Assembly (NCBI GenBank): GCA_005765155.1
Contig: VCCP01000003.1
Coordinates: 5,394,001-5,458,000, forward strand
Direction: 5' to 3'
DNA from: Zelopaecilomyces penicillatus
Taxonomy: Eukaryota > Ascomycota > Sordariomycetes > Hypocreales > Pseudodiploosporaceae
DNA length: 64,000 bases
Shown here in pieces: positions 12,424-22,883 of the stretch. The notes beneath the pieces are model-generated. The model saw only the letters and a list, made by a program, of their open reading frames with translations, ran no database searches and was not told the origin of the DNA. Made by a program: the position numbers and the translations under genes. Every line of letters starts with the position of its first letter. Positions within the stretch are counted from its first letter, which is position 1.

Positions 12424-12434
12424 CTTAACGGATC

Positions 12435-13985
12435 TCAGTGACATCGGGGACCTGACTTGACCAACTTTGCTACGTTGTCATAGTATCCCTGAACGCCGCC
12501 GTATTTGGTAAGAATCGCTTGTATATCCAAACCATCCACAGACCCCTGGGCCTCCTGTGGCGCCTGCTGCTTTCTCTTCCTACCGAGTAGACAAGTATTT
12601 CGCGTACTTGGAATGCGCAACATTTCAATCTCAACCTCCCAGCTGCAATCTTCAGCAATCTGCATCACCCAATCCACGAGCGACGCATACGTTGATTTGC
12701 CCTTGGACTTGTCCCGCGGGGGGGAAGCACGAAATCTTTCACCAGTAAGTTTGTGACTACAGCATGGAATCATGATGAATGGACATTCCGAAAGAGTAGC
12801 AAGAATGGGGGTCCAAGGTGTGAGTTCGTCAGCGTGATTTGAAATAATAAAGGTGCCTTTTGGGAAAGCGCCGTTGTGGATGTTGCATGCCGGGATTGGA
12901 TTTTCGGAAGAATCAGTGTCTGTGGGAGTAGATGGTACAGCAACGGATGGTAATAACAGGCGCTCCTCCAAGGATGAGCCAGACGGGGACGAAGTGGTTG
13001 GTGTTGTGTACTGTGCCCATGACTTACGCAGTCTGGCATCGAATCCCCAGCCATGATAGCCTTCTTGTGTAAGAATATACACCAGCAAGCCGTTTCCGCA
13101 GCCAATATCAATAAACCCAGGAAAGCTAGTGACTGAATTAGTTCCATCGCTATCATCCTTTGCACCGTACATGTCCGCCCAAAGCTCGATTAGAAACGCA
13201 GCAATGCCAAGGTCCTCAAAAACATGCTTAGTCGGATCCGTAGACTCCGCCCAGCTTTCGACCAGCCTCCGAGCATACTTGCTCTTGAGAAGCGCGTAAC
13301 GGTCTTGAAACCTCGACCGAGGGACGATCTGGTCGTGGTGCACTCTCTTAGTGTAGCCACCGGCTGCTTCAGCGCGGCCATGTTTGTGCAGAAGCTCAAG
13401 AAGATGGTAGGCTGTTCTTTGTAGCCTAGTGTCGTCTTTGATAGGTATTTCGGGATATGCCAAAAAATGGACAGATACGCTGCCTGACTGTGCGGCTTGG
13501 TCCCACTCGTGAAGATGAGCGATTCCTTGGACTTTTGGGTGGTAGAATGGCAGGTCTGCGGAAGAAGATGCGTGGGGGATGTATATCACAAGAGTCGACA
13601 ACAACTTTGTCTCAGGACTTTCCGACTGGTGAAAAGAGCAGGTTTGCTCAAGCGGCTGATCCCTCTTTTCATTTCTAGGAATGAGGCGACGAACCAGAGT
13701 TCTCTGTCGAGTCATACCCAACACATCCCGCAGAACCGGTCCAACATTGTCGCCGCCCACAGCAGCAGAAGATTGATCCTGATCATCGTACAGTATGTCC
13801 GCACGGAAAAGCCAGCTAGAGTTGAGGTTTGGGTTTAGAATGAGGTTCATCATCTTGTCTGTGAAAATATCCGGTCCAAACGTGCACAGGTGGCGGTACA
13901 TTGCCTGCCAGACATCACTACCGCCTACAGCATCTTGGAAAAGCGGCGGACACCCAGGCGGGAGCTCTTCAGGATTGAACGCCAT
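12435..13985 (-). CDS. TRM44: tRNA (uracil-O(2)-)-methyltransferase, Trm44 family
   Basis: A single uninterrupted exon of 516 residues on the minus strand. The central segment VFEDLGIAAFLIELW leads into an S-adenosylmethionine-binding motif I, GFIDIGCGNGLLVYIL, near residue 290, followed by GYHGWGFDAR. The C-terminal part has NHADELTPWTPILA and a PCCSH motif, the order expected of Trm44. In yeast the enzyme makes 2'-O-methyluridine at position 44 of tRNA-Ser in the cytoplasm. Length and motif order fit the family and the frame is undamaged. The gene converges with the dioxygenase gene (11-nt gap) and shares the upstream region 13986-15078 with EOS1, which runs the other way. Confidence 0.88.
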   Translation of the reverse strand: MAFNPEELPPGCPPLFQDAVGGSDVWQAMYRHLCTFGPDIFTDKMMNLILNPNLNSSWLFRADILYDDQDQSSAAVGGDNVGPVLRDVLGMTRQRTLVRRLIPRNEKRDQPLEQTCSFHQSESPETKLLSTLVIYIPHASSSADLPFYHPKVQGIAHLHEWDQAAQSGSVSVHFLAYPEIPIKDDTRLQRTAYHLLELLHKHGRAEAAGGYTKRVHHDQIVPRSRFQDRYALLKSKYARRLVESWAESTDPTKHVFEDLGIAAFLIELWADMYGAKDDSDGTNSVTSFPGFIDIGCGNGLLVYILTQEGYHGWGFDARLRKSWAQYTTPTTSSPSGSSLEERLLLPSVAVPSTPTDTDSSENPIPACNIHNGAFPKGTFIISNHADELTPWTPILATLSECPFIMIPCCSHKLTGERFRASPPRDKSKGKSTYASLVDWVMQIAEDCSWEVEIEMLRIPSTRNTCLLGRKRKQQAPQEAQGSVDGLDIQAILTKYGGVQGYYDNVAKLVKSGPRCH

Positions 13986-15078
13986 TTTGGGGGATCCTAT
14001 TACCGATATGGGCGTCCTGGCGTGGATGTGTGCTGGTTGGATGATGGGTTTTGCGAGATGCTAGTATTGGCAAGAAATTGTTTAGTATTTCCGGTTTTGC
14101 CTATTTTGGTGCGCAGTAGCCAACAGTTGAACTAGGTAGCTCGCGTAAGGGGCACAAACTCGTACTACAGATACGTGTCCACAATATTAGGACATCTTCT
14201 GTGATTTAGGAAATTTATTTAAAACAAAGCTACATGAACGTTTGGAGTAAATATATTAAACTGGATTTATCTTGCTAAACTCTACTATCGTAACCTGAAT
14301 AAATGAGCTTGAACTAACTCTGAAAAAAGTTCATCGAAATATCAGCCACAGTGGCGCAGCATCTCTCAACTACAGACTGTTCAAGGCAGGATAATCACAG
14401 ACGACACATCTCCTCTATATTCTACAGGTAAAGCTACTTGCTAGTAAATAGCCATGCAAATGCATCCGTCAAGATAGTAATTATCTGCAGTTTCCCAAAT
14501 TCCCTCGTCTAGTTTACAAATTAATTCTGCAGGGTCAAGCCCTCTAACCCCGTTCTCAGCTGACTTCATCAATCTTCAACATCTTCAGCCTCCAGCACCG
14601 CCACAACCCCCCTTAATAGCCCCCATGCCCCCGCATCTCTAGGAACTCCCCGTCAGCTTTGCCAGCTTCCCCTAGCGCTCTTCAATCCGCCCTCCAGGGC
14701 CCATCCATGCCTAACTCAGTGATAGCGTGCCCCCCTTTTCCCCTGTAGGCCTAGGCTTCAGCACTCATCAAGGCCCCAGACGTCGGGTTAGATTCTCGAG
14801 TTTCACCACGTCAGGGCACGTCGTTCCAGTGCATGACACACGCTGGCTGTTGTGTGCGTGTTGTTGCTGCCAACCAAAAAACGCCATGGTCACTGGATAG
14901 TGGCTACAGGTCTGAAATCACCTCATAATTACGAGGGGGACACACACCCACATACCAAACCAAGCATCCCGTCAAAAAAACAAAACACAACGGGACTCTC
15001 TTCGCTTCAGTCCTTGTCTCCTGTTTTTCTATTTCAAAAAAGAGCATCTCGCCTCATGGCCTAGAAGTACGGTGAGCG
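13986..15078. other. Divergent intergenic region between TRM44 and EOS1
   Basis: This 1.1-kb stretch holds the 5' sides of two divergently read genes. It is AT-rich next to TRM44 and becomes pyrimidine-rich (CCCC/CTTC tracts, about 14550-14750) toward EOS1. I see no ORF or RNA gene. Confidence 0.6.
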
Positions 15079-16279
15079 ATGGCAATGGCGACGGCCCGTT
15101 CGCATCATCATCATCATCGTGCCTCGTCCACCGCAGCAGCTCCTCTCTACACGTCAACCGCGCCGCCTCCGCCGCCCATTTACTCCAAGGCACGCTCGTC
15201 CACCTCGTCTCTCCCGCCCATCGAGAGCCTCCGAAGCTTAGAGACCGCCCCCGAAACCGACACCACGGACGACGACGACGCTGGAGGCTCTGGTGCCCGC
15301 GCTGCTATCGCTGGCCCCCCCACAAGAGCTTCTGCTCCTCGGTTCCACCACTCCGAACATGTCCCGTCGTCGGTGCTTCAACCCCGCGTCGCCGTTGTCC
15401 TGAACGTGCCTGATCGATGGCACCCTTGGCTCTTCGCCCTGCGGCTCTGCTCCATCCTCCCCGCGTCGTGGTGGGGTTTGCCGTCACTTCTTCGCTTGCT
15501 ACTCCGGTTGCTTCCTGGGCCCAAGTTGCCCTTGGACCTTGAGCATCATGCCGCCATTGCGGCCTCGGCGCCATATGCTCTGACGGAGACGGCACTGGCC
15601 ACAATATGGGTACGTCAAATTCGAAGGATCCAAACATCATTCTGTGGACGGAAACGCTGATACATAACGCGGCTAATAGTGTTTCGCTTGTGGCTATCTC
15701 TCATTCTTTTTTACCGACTGTTTGATGTCTAGGTGGTAAGTTATCTCTTCCCAGCCTGGTAGCACCAGATTCATCATGCTGACAAGCTGCGGCATGCAAT
15801 CACAGGCTTATAAATTACACCCCCCAAGCCACCATTGTCCGACTTCTCACCATCAACGCCGTAAACGCATACGTTACGCTCACGGTTCTCTCTCTCTCTG
15901 GCGGCTTTGAAGACCCCCGGCTGCTCCTCCCAGGCTGGGCCGGCATAGCAACGGTAGGCTTTTACTTCTTTCGTCACCTAATAGTATCTTTGAGACTAAT
16001 CAAGCCGTTTATTTTTTGCCTTGCTATCTTCAGACACTCACTGTATGCTATCATATCGCTCATCAAAAGATCAACATTCGCAAAGAGACATCAACATCTG
16101 TTAACGTCTTCTCTATTGCGAGTTATATCAGTATGGTGGTTCTGCTAGTCCACATGCAGACATATCAGCCCAATTACCCCACTATGCCTGCTGTAACAAA
16201 GGGGCAGCGACTCTGGTTAGAAGGTTCAAGAATCATAGCTCAGATGAAACGCTACGTAAATGAACATGCTGAATTATGA
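15079..16279 (+). CDS. EOS1: N-glycosylation protein EOS1-like, ER membrane
   Basis: Four exons (15079-15609, 15680-15735, 15806-15953, 16034-16279) give 326 residues; exon 2 is only 56 nt but its phases fit exactly. The first ~110 residues are disordered (His run, Ser/Pro/Ala-rich, acidic DDDDA). Hydrophobic segments follow, with the characteristic block CGYLSFFFTDCLMSRWLINY and then TIVRLLTINAVNAYVTLTV, and further transmembrane stretches near the C-terminus. This matches my knowledge of the EOS1 family, ER membrane proteins linked in yeast to N-glycosylation and oxidative-stress tolerance; the biochemical role is not settled. The start at 15079 is the first ATG of the frame, with a second ATG two codons later. 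Confidence 0.85.
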
Positions 16280-16916
16280 ATAGGCTAGAACAGCGACTAC
16301 TTGCGGGGGAAAATGTGGGGAGAAGAGGAGCAGTACTGTTCAAATCTACACTATTCGCTCTATTGGTTTCCGTCAACGGCGGGACACATCATCTGTCTGG
16401 GTTTATCGTCTGTCTGACCTGGCTTCTGAGGCTCTGGGAAGTAGGGCTGGGTTGGCCATCACGTGGGAACAAACATTAGCATCGGCGTCACGGAGTTTAT
16501 AAACGAGAGCACAGAGACACAGTTTCTTTGGGGTTAAATCATGTTGACATTAACTGACCGCCTGACTACGGCTTGGCTTGTCCCAAAAAAAAATCAAAAA
16601 CTTAGCGAGCGACCTAGACAAGCCATTGATAACGTTGGCCCGTAGTCTAACTCCTGTAATTGAGGTGAAGCAGTAACTTCGGCCTCATAGTGACGGATAG
16701 TTCGCGAACATGCTCCAACCAGGTTATCGCAACCAACCTTCCAAAGATGCCACCGTATAGAGGGTCGTCTTGGAAATATAAAACCTTTAATCCAGCCAAA
16801 TCCGATCAGAGAGAACAGGAGCAGCTCCAGCCGGTCAAGATCTCTGTCTCGACGCCCATATCACTAGCATGCTGTGAAGCCATATTGCTAGGGTGGCGGT
16901 GGCAGGGTATATGGAT
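16280..16916. other. Intergenic, 3' ends of EOS1 and eIF1
   Basis: The two flanking genes converge here. Only short ORFs of no recognisable sequence are present; probably 3' untranslated regions and spacer. Confidence 0.6.
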
Positions 16917-17729
16917 TTAGGCACCGTGAACGGTGATGGTGTCTGGGTTAAGTCCGAGACCAACCTTTTTGTCAACTAAGAAATCATTGACCTTCTTGCG
17001 TTGGTCACCCTGAAGCTGGATCACCTCTCCGGCCTTCTCGTCGGTAACCTTGTTTCCATTGCAGGCTTAAGTATGATAGTCAGCGGTGCTGTGGTGGTAT
17101 AGCTAGGGGAAGTAATGAGCAAAGTGGCTTACCAAACTCCTTCCTGAAGAAGGTAAGAATCTTGCCGGGATCGAATTTGGATGGCAGGCCCGTGATGGTG
17201 GTCAGAGACTTACGTCCATTACGCTCTGATACAGAACGTTAGTATCATGGGTGAAAGATTGACGGACTGACCAATTGTATTCTCGCAACCATCTTTTGAG
17301 AGAGACCCCCCGCATAGACGGTAAGGCCTTTGTAGAAGAAAGTACGATACTAACAGAGAGATGTTGTGTTTTAGGGGAGGTGTTGCTGGGAGACAATACA
17401 TACGTTGAATGCGAATATGGATATGTTGCTCTACCTTTTTGACGTCGCCTGTGTCGTCGTCGGCTTCGGCGAAGGGGTCTGCAAGACATGTTCAGTTAGT
17501 TATGCGAGATCCCCAAGCAGCATGACATGGATACATGAGAAGGCGGGGTTGATGGCAGAGCCGCGAGCCCAGTGGCTTGGCTCAGCAAATGCACGAATGC
17601 AGGTACAGAGCGAATAGGGTTTTCGCACTCCACACAACGTGGCGAACAACGCGCTGTAGGGAGAAGTGAAGGCGGTGAGAAACAGGATGAGCAAGACTTA
17701 CCGTAGGTCTTGAGATTTTCGATGGACAT
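16917..17729 (-). CDS. SUI1: Translation initiation factor eIF1 (SUI1)
   Basis: Four minus-strand exons (17702-17729, 17404-17478, 17133-17225, 16917-17065) encode 114 residues, the usual eIF1 length. The first exon is only 28 nt. The assembled protein starts MSIENLKTYDPFAEADDDTG and carries the SUI1 blocks HIHIRIQQRNGRKSLTTITG, KKF-like FFRKEFACNG and GEVIQLQGDQRKKVNDFL, ending DTITVHGA. eIF1 binds the 40S subunit near the P site and enforces start-codon choice during scanning. Phase and sequence agree at every junction. It is highly conserved and undamaged, which is useful as a contrast with the broken accessory genes in this window. Confidence 0.95.
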
Positions 17730-20700
17730 AAACTCGAATGTTACCGGGGTGTCCTTGGGAAAAGGGTTTTGTAGAGTGTAGCGGGTTGAGAAGAGACCGA
17801 CGGCTGTGAGGAGCGACGATCTGGCTTTGTGCGGAGTCTGCGGGCGGGTGTCGGTGGAACGGACGAAAGGCGAGGCGAGGCGAGGCGACGGAGAGAGAAG
17901 CTTGAGGCTCTACAGAAGCAGATACGTTTGCGGGTTGCGGGTCAAGTGCGACGATGGACGAGGACGGCGAGTGTGACGGGGACGGAGCTTCTGTGATGAT
18001 TCAAAGAGGTGAAAGGAGGAAGAAGGCTGACAGTGGGTGGAGGGGAAAAGCGGAATCACAGGAGGGAGGGGCAATAATGGCAGTGGGTGACCACGGGCCC
18101 ATGCGCCCTGGGTTTCGCCCCGAGGATTATCCGTTCAACAGAACGGTTCTTTGTTCTTGCCGCTTGCCTGGAAATCCAGGCTAACTACCTAACCAAGGTA
18201 TCTATCTATCCGCTGCTTGTTTTTGCGCAGCCAACTCCTGAAAACGGTTGGGCTCACAAACCCGGCTGGGCACCATCCAGCGTCCAGCCTCTGGGCAACG
18301 GACCAGTGATCACCAAGTGGCGCCGTTTAGGGTCCGTTTAGGGTCCGTTTAGGGGGCCTGCGCCACAACCACAGCCGGATGCCTCGCCCCCACCTCATCA
18401 GCTTCCATGCATTTATACAACGGCGTGTCCGTTGGGTCAGGTGGCCGTTGTGATCTGGTACTCTTTTAAAGTTGGATCCATTGATTGAATTCATAGAAGA
18501 AGAGGTACTCTTCATCTACTCATATCGTACCGCGAGTCCGTATCCGCGGTGGCAGTGTCTCTTGCTGAGGGTTGGCTTATATGAAGGTTCGTTGTCTGCT
18601 CTGCCACCGACCTTGGGAGTCGCTTATCTGTCTATGCAACTCCCCCTTCCTTTGTCTCTCGCCTTGCATTAAAGTAAAAGAAACATATGTAGATAGGCTG
18701 ATGGCATGCAAGCTCCTGCAAGGCACGGCACTGAGGGCCCCCATGCAGCTTCACTCCCACCAGCCGGCCGACTCTCTTGTCAATTATTCGCGAAAGCCTG
18801 AGGATGTGTTCATGACGAGTTTGCTCATAACTCAACCCACATTTAGATGCACGTAATTAATGACAAGGCTGTTCTGTTGTCTTCTACATTGTCTTTGTAT
18901 CATCCACTAGTTGAGAAGCCGCCGGCAATTGCCACAGTTTGCCCCTCGTTTCACTAGGCCAGACTTGGTCCCTACTAGACAAAGTATGTCATCATGATGG
19001 ATGACTTACATTCCCATGTAAGATGCCTGCCAGGAACACCTGTCTGTGCTTGCTGTACCATCCTAGCATGTGTTGCCTCACCTGAGATCCATGAAGCAGG
19101 GTTCGTAATGCGCTCCCAATCAAAGATGACCGTTGTCTCTCAGGTCGCCATCTCAAAATCTCCAAGGCTGGTAGCTAGAAGCGGTGTGTCTTCCAACTCG
19201 ATTGCCCATGTCTCTTTGTGATTTACTCATCGGCAATTGCCATCCCATCTTTTGCCCGGCATTTCCGGCCCCTATTTTCCCCGTTCCATCCGCCTTTGGT
19301 CGTCGGCAGCATGCTTCCTTACGTCCCAGGGCAAGTACCGGTTCGCCCCGCACGTTTCACGGGAGCAGCCGACGTTATTGGCTTTGTCAGAAACGCTCAA
19401 AGGGAAAGGCAGCATTCCTATTATGGCACTCTGTTACATCTATGCTAGAGCGGAAGTATGATACCATTACCGCATTCCATGAAATGCAAGATTAGCGAGC
19501 GGGTGCCTGGATTAGTGGAGATTCCATATGTTAGAATCACATTTTTTTGACTCCTCAGATGATAAACCTGTAGCAAGTATGCAGTACTATTGTAAATTCC
19601 CATCATTAATTGGTAATTCTTTCAAAATCATGCTCATTGCTATTGGTAAGAACCTCTACGTTCACATCGGCCTGTCTCTGGCGCTGTGGCATTGGACTAA
19701 GTACACCAGGTATGTCTCACTTGTGCATACACACATGTGCACAATATTTATTGTTCAGCTTGCATAAGTAAAAATCTATTTGATTGTCTTGATTGATGCA
19801 GGGGGCGCTCATTGGCAACTGATTATGCTTGCGTGAGTGCACGCAGTTTATTCGATCTCAAAATGTCTCGTGGTGACCCTTATTGTCTAGGGTAAGTATG
19901 TGGCTGAGGCTTGTTAGTTGTCGCAAGCCGTAAGACTGGGCCGCAAAGAGTACAGTTAATAAGTATAACATAGAATCTTTATACTTCTTCATTTATTCTG
20001 CTCATCTGTCTGTCGCAGGCGCCGTGTAGGGCATACATACTAAAATATATCAAAGCGTCTTCGGAGGCCGTTGTGAGAAACGGTTTGGTACCATTGCAAA
20101 TACTAGCATCAAAATTTAACTTACATACACTAAGTCTAGAATGTTGAAACATTTCAGGATTCATCCGGGAAGAGTTTTCTACATCCTCAATATCATTTCC
20201 AAGCCATTTTTAGTATTAATGCGAGTGGTTTAATGCCCTACCGACATCTTGGTTAACTTTTACGTCGTTGCCGTGTTTAGATATTTTAGGCAAACATTTA
20301 ACAGCATCAAATGACGGAAATGTTATGCCACTTGGCTATTCGCCATGTCAATATTATGGCATATACTCTATTTGGAGAATGTGGATCAATTATTTGACTT
20401 GAAGACACGCATTGGCTTTTCCGGTTTAGGTACTTCGTCATCCTAACAAGTTTACTGTGGCGTGCAGAGTAGACCAACTTTGTTTGATAAGTAGCTTGAC
20501 CTCAACTTCCCTGTCAAACGGGTTGGAAAACGACTTAAATATTTCAGATCGGTGTTCTTAGACATGATTGATGGAAACGTACGATTCGTTTCCCATTCTT
20601 CTTCACTGGATGACTGTGGCTCAAAGTTTCAAATGATCAAGTAATCATTAAGTCTAGTCTAAGTTGTTATCTAAGTTGCCATTTCGTTGTCTATATTGGG

Positions 20701-20755
20701 GCCAGCCCATAAACTCCTCCTCTAGTGTTCTTTCTGACATTCTCATTGGCACAGA
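17730..20755. other. 3-kb region without a supported gene
   Basis: The first few hundred bases are the 5' region of eIF1, purine-rich with GGCGAGGCGAGGCGAGG-type repeats near 17868-17892. Beyond that only short overlapping ORFs occur. A three-copy TTTAGGG-like repeat is listed separately. Nothing recognisable from 18400 to 20750. Confidence 0.45.
18323..18355 (+). repeat. Three tandem 11-bp units CCGTTTAGGGT
   Basis: Two perfect units and one variant, each containing TTTAGGG, a telomere-like heptamer. It lies in the far upstream region of eIF1. Too short to be a telomere remnant with certainty; telobox-like motifs are known near ribosomal and translation-factor genes in plants and some fungi. 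Confidence 0.6.
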
Positions 20756-20995
20756 TTAAGGGCGACCGAGAGCCTGTGAAGTGTGTTAGCTTTTAGTCTA
20801 TTAGCTGTTATGTACAAGGGCAAAGCTCACCATGCAAGTTGCACATGCGCCATTGAAGATGTAAACCCAGTTGAGACAGTCGTGGGTGTAAAAGTTCTTG
20901 CACCTATACTTGGTGAATCCACCGGAGGACGCTGGAACACCCTCCTTGATGTATTCCGCATTAGCACGGGCCATGTTGGTGAGTTGTTGAGGCAT
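20756..20995 (-). CDS. Small conserved-looking Cys-rich protein, 60 residues
   Basis: Two exons (20831-20995 and 20756-20773) encode 60 residues starting MPQQLTNMARANAEYIKEG. The intron has donor GTGAGC, branch-like GCTAACA and acceptor CACAG, and removing it ends the protein with MALGRP. The C-terminal half has a Cys/aromatic pattern, RCKNFYTHDCLNWVY followed by GACATC, with four cysteines that could bind a metal or form disulfides. There is no signal peptide, so it is probably cytosolic or nuclear. I believe similar tiny proteins occur in other ascomycetes, but no function is known to me. Without removal of the intron the frame ends in a short extension (VSFALVHNS). Confidence 0.6.
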
Positions 20996-21210
20996 GATGA
21001 AGTGGTGGGAGTGAGTTAAATGCTGTGTGATGCTGATTGAGGTCTTGCGAAAAGGGAAAAGGAGTTGTGATGGGTGAGTGCTGAAGTTTCTTCGTGTTAG
21101 AATGTGTTGATGAGTGAGCTGGTTGATGGGCGAATTGATTGATGAATGAACTGATTGCTGAGTGAGCTGAGTGATGATGGATTTTGCTAAAGGTTGGCAG
21201 ATCTTGAGAG

Positions 21211-21218
21211 TTTTATAC
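21211..21218 (-). promoter_or_regulatory. TATA-like box upstream of the 60-residue protein gene
   Basis: GTATAAAA on the minus strand, about 215 nt upstream of the ATG at 20995. It would imply a 5' leader of roughly 180 nt, which includes a run of TGAT/GAGT-type repetition (21090-21180). Confidence 0.4.
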
Positions 21219-22008
21219 TTCAGCAGAGCAGTATTCTATATCATTTGCAGTGACCTGAAAACGTTGTTCAAGATGCTGTTCAATGGGTATGGCACCGGCT
21301 TTGATCTTGTCCTTGTTGGCCTTCATGCAGCCATACAGAGGTCCAATCACGCCAATGTTCATTGTTTAACCATAATTTCGCGATTTAGTCATTACTGAAT
21401 CATTGTCCATAGCTTCAGGGACAACAAAGCAACCAAGTATACTGATTCACAATGTCTCTTTCAATTTTGTGGCAATAAAAGGACAGCTTTAAACAAAGGT
21501 GTCTTTGCAAATATCTGTTGCGCTCTGATGCTTTGCTGGCGTTCAAGTTACAGGTTCAGCTTCCCCTATCCAAATTACCCAACTTTGGAAGCGCAAATGT
21601 CACTGTCTACATTAGTTCCCGCGAATTTCTTTATTTACACACCATATATCTCTACCTCTGTTGACTTGCGACAAGACAGTCTTACGCCCTCCGAACGGCA
21701 CACATTCAAATCATTTAAATTTATACATGAAAGCGCAAGCCGCAGCACACTCTCAATGCATGCGTCCAGAAAGCACAAAACACCGGACGAGTCGTCGATG
21801 TGAACTATGCGAAACATTTTGAACTCTTTGGACAAATATTGAAGTGACCAGCCCCACAAAAGCGATAGTTGAAGGGTTTGTCCATTTCTTCTGTTTTAGG
21901 AGAGCAACTGAGATGCTTGTGACTGATTGTGCTGCGTGTATGAGATCTTGACTGATCCACTCGCACGATATGATGCGACAAACCGGCGAATTTTCATCAA
22001 ATACCACA

Positions 22009-22081
22009 GGTTCTATGGTCTAGTTGGTTATGACACTTCGTTAACACCGAAGAGGTCTCCGGTTCGAGCCCGGGTAGAACC
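22009..22081 (+). tRNA. tRNA-Val (AAC anticodon)
   Basis: A 73-nt cloverleaf with no intron. The acceptor stem pairs GGTTCTA with TAGAACC; the anticodon stem CTTCG/CGAAG encloses the loop TTAACAC, giving anticodon AAC for valine. The T arm contains GGTTCGAGCC. The downstream T run fits an RNA polymerase III terminator. Confidence 0.96.
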
Positions 22082-22088
22082 TTTTTTT
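22082..22088 (+). terminator. Pol III terminator of tRNA-Val
   Basis: Seven consecutive T residues directly after the tRNA 3' end. Confidence 0.85.
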
Positions 22089-22883
22089 CTTGCAGCCGCT
22101 ACCACCCTTTGCCCCTCACTTCGTCCCCTCCGAGCAGAAATATGACCAAACCACGGCACAGAGCAACCTCCTTTGTTTCACAGCAGTGTGATTTGCCACT
22201 TCTGCAGCATGCCATTTCCCACAGCCGTCGTTTTTTTGGGGTCGCAAAGTGCTTGCGAAAGCAGGGGCACGAGGTGGTGGTCAGTGTAAAGAACAGCCGG
22301 ACATGGGCAAGCAGCCAGTCTCGAAGGGCGACTTGTGTAAGTGGCGATGATCTGTCTTGCTTGTCTCTTGACTATGCAGCAACAGCGTCAAGCCACAAGA
22401 TGGAGACTGCAGCTAATTACACTATGTTGGCCTCCTCTGCTGGCCGCTGCGTGCTGCCGCTTTCATTGGCTGCATGTATGTGTAACACTAACTAGAATGT
22501 TTGCCCTCGCTGGTTGGTGTCAGTCGATTCTGTTGCAGTCACATCCATTCATAATGGCAAGCAAAGCCTGATGGATACCTACAGACAAGCAATTAGCGAG
22601 GTCAGTTATGTTGCACAGCATCGCAGAACATCGGCGTCTTACACGTAGTATATGCTCGTTACCTTTCTTGCATTCAACTGAGAAGCAGTTCCCTGTCTTA
22701 TGTGACAGGGTTGCAGCTTGCATTTTAATTCGTCTGGGGATGCTCATGGTAACAAAGTACGCTACAGTTCAATTCCTGTAATGATGACCACTGCATTCAT
22801 TTAAGGTCTTCAACTCTCCCCCGTGTTGAAGTTCTTTTGTGCCACAGTAGACTTGTCTTTGCTGACAAGTTCGCCTGACCAAC
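22089..22883. other. Intergenic between tRNA-Val and the FPPS-like gene
   Basis: Only weak short ORFs with erratic composition (for example 22109-22495). The end of the region is likely the promoter of the FPPS-like gene. Confidence 0.5.

Noticed and set aside
15305..15640. 111-codon ORF antisense to EOS1 exon 1
   Set aside because: Shadow of the GC-rich EOS1 N-terminal coding sequence.
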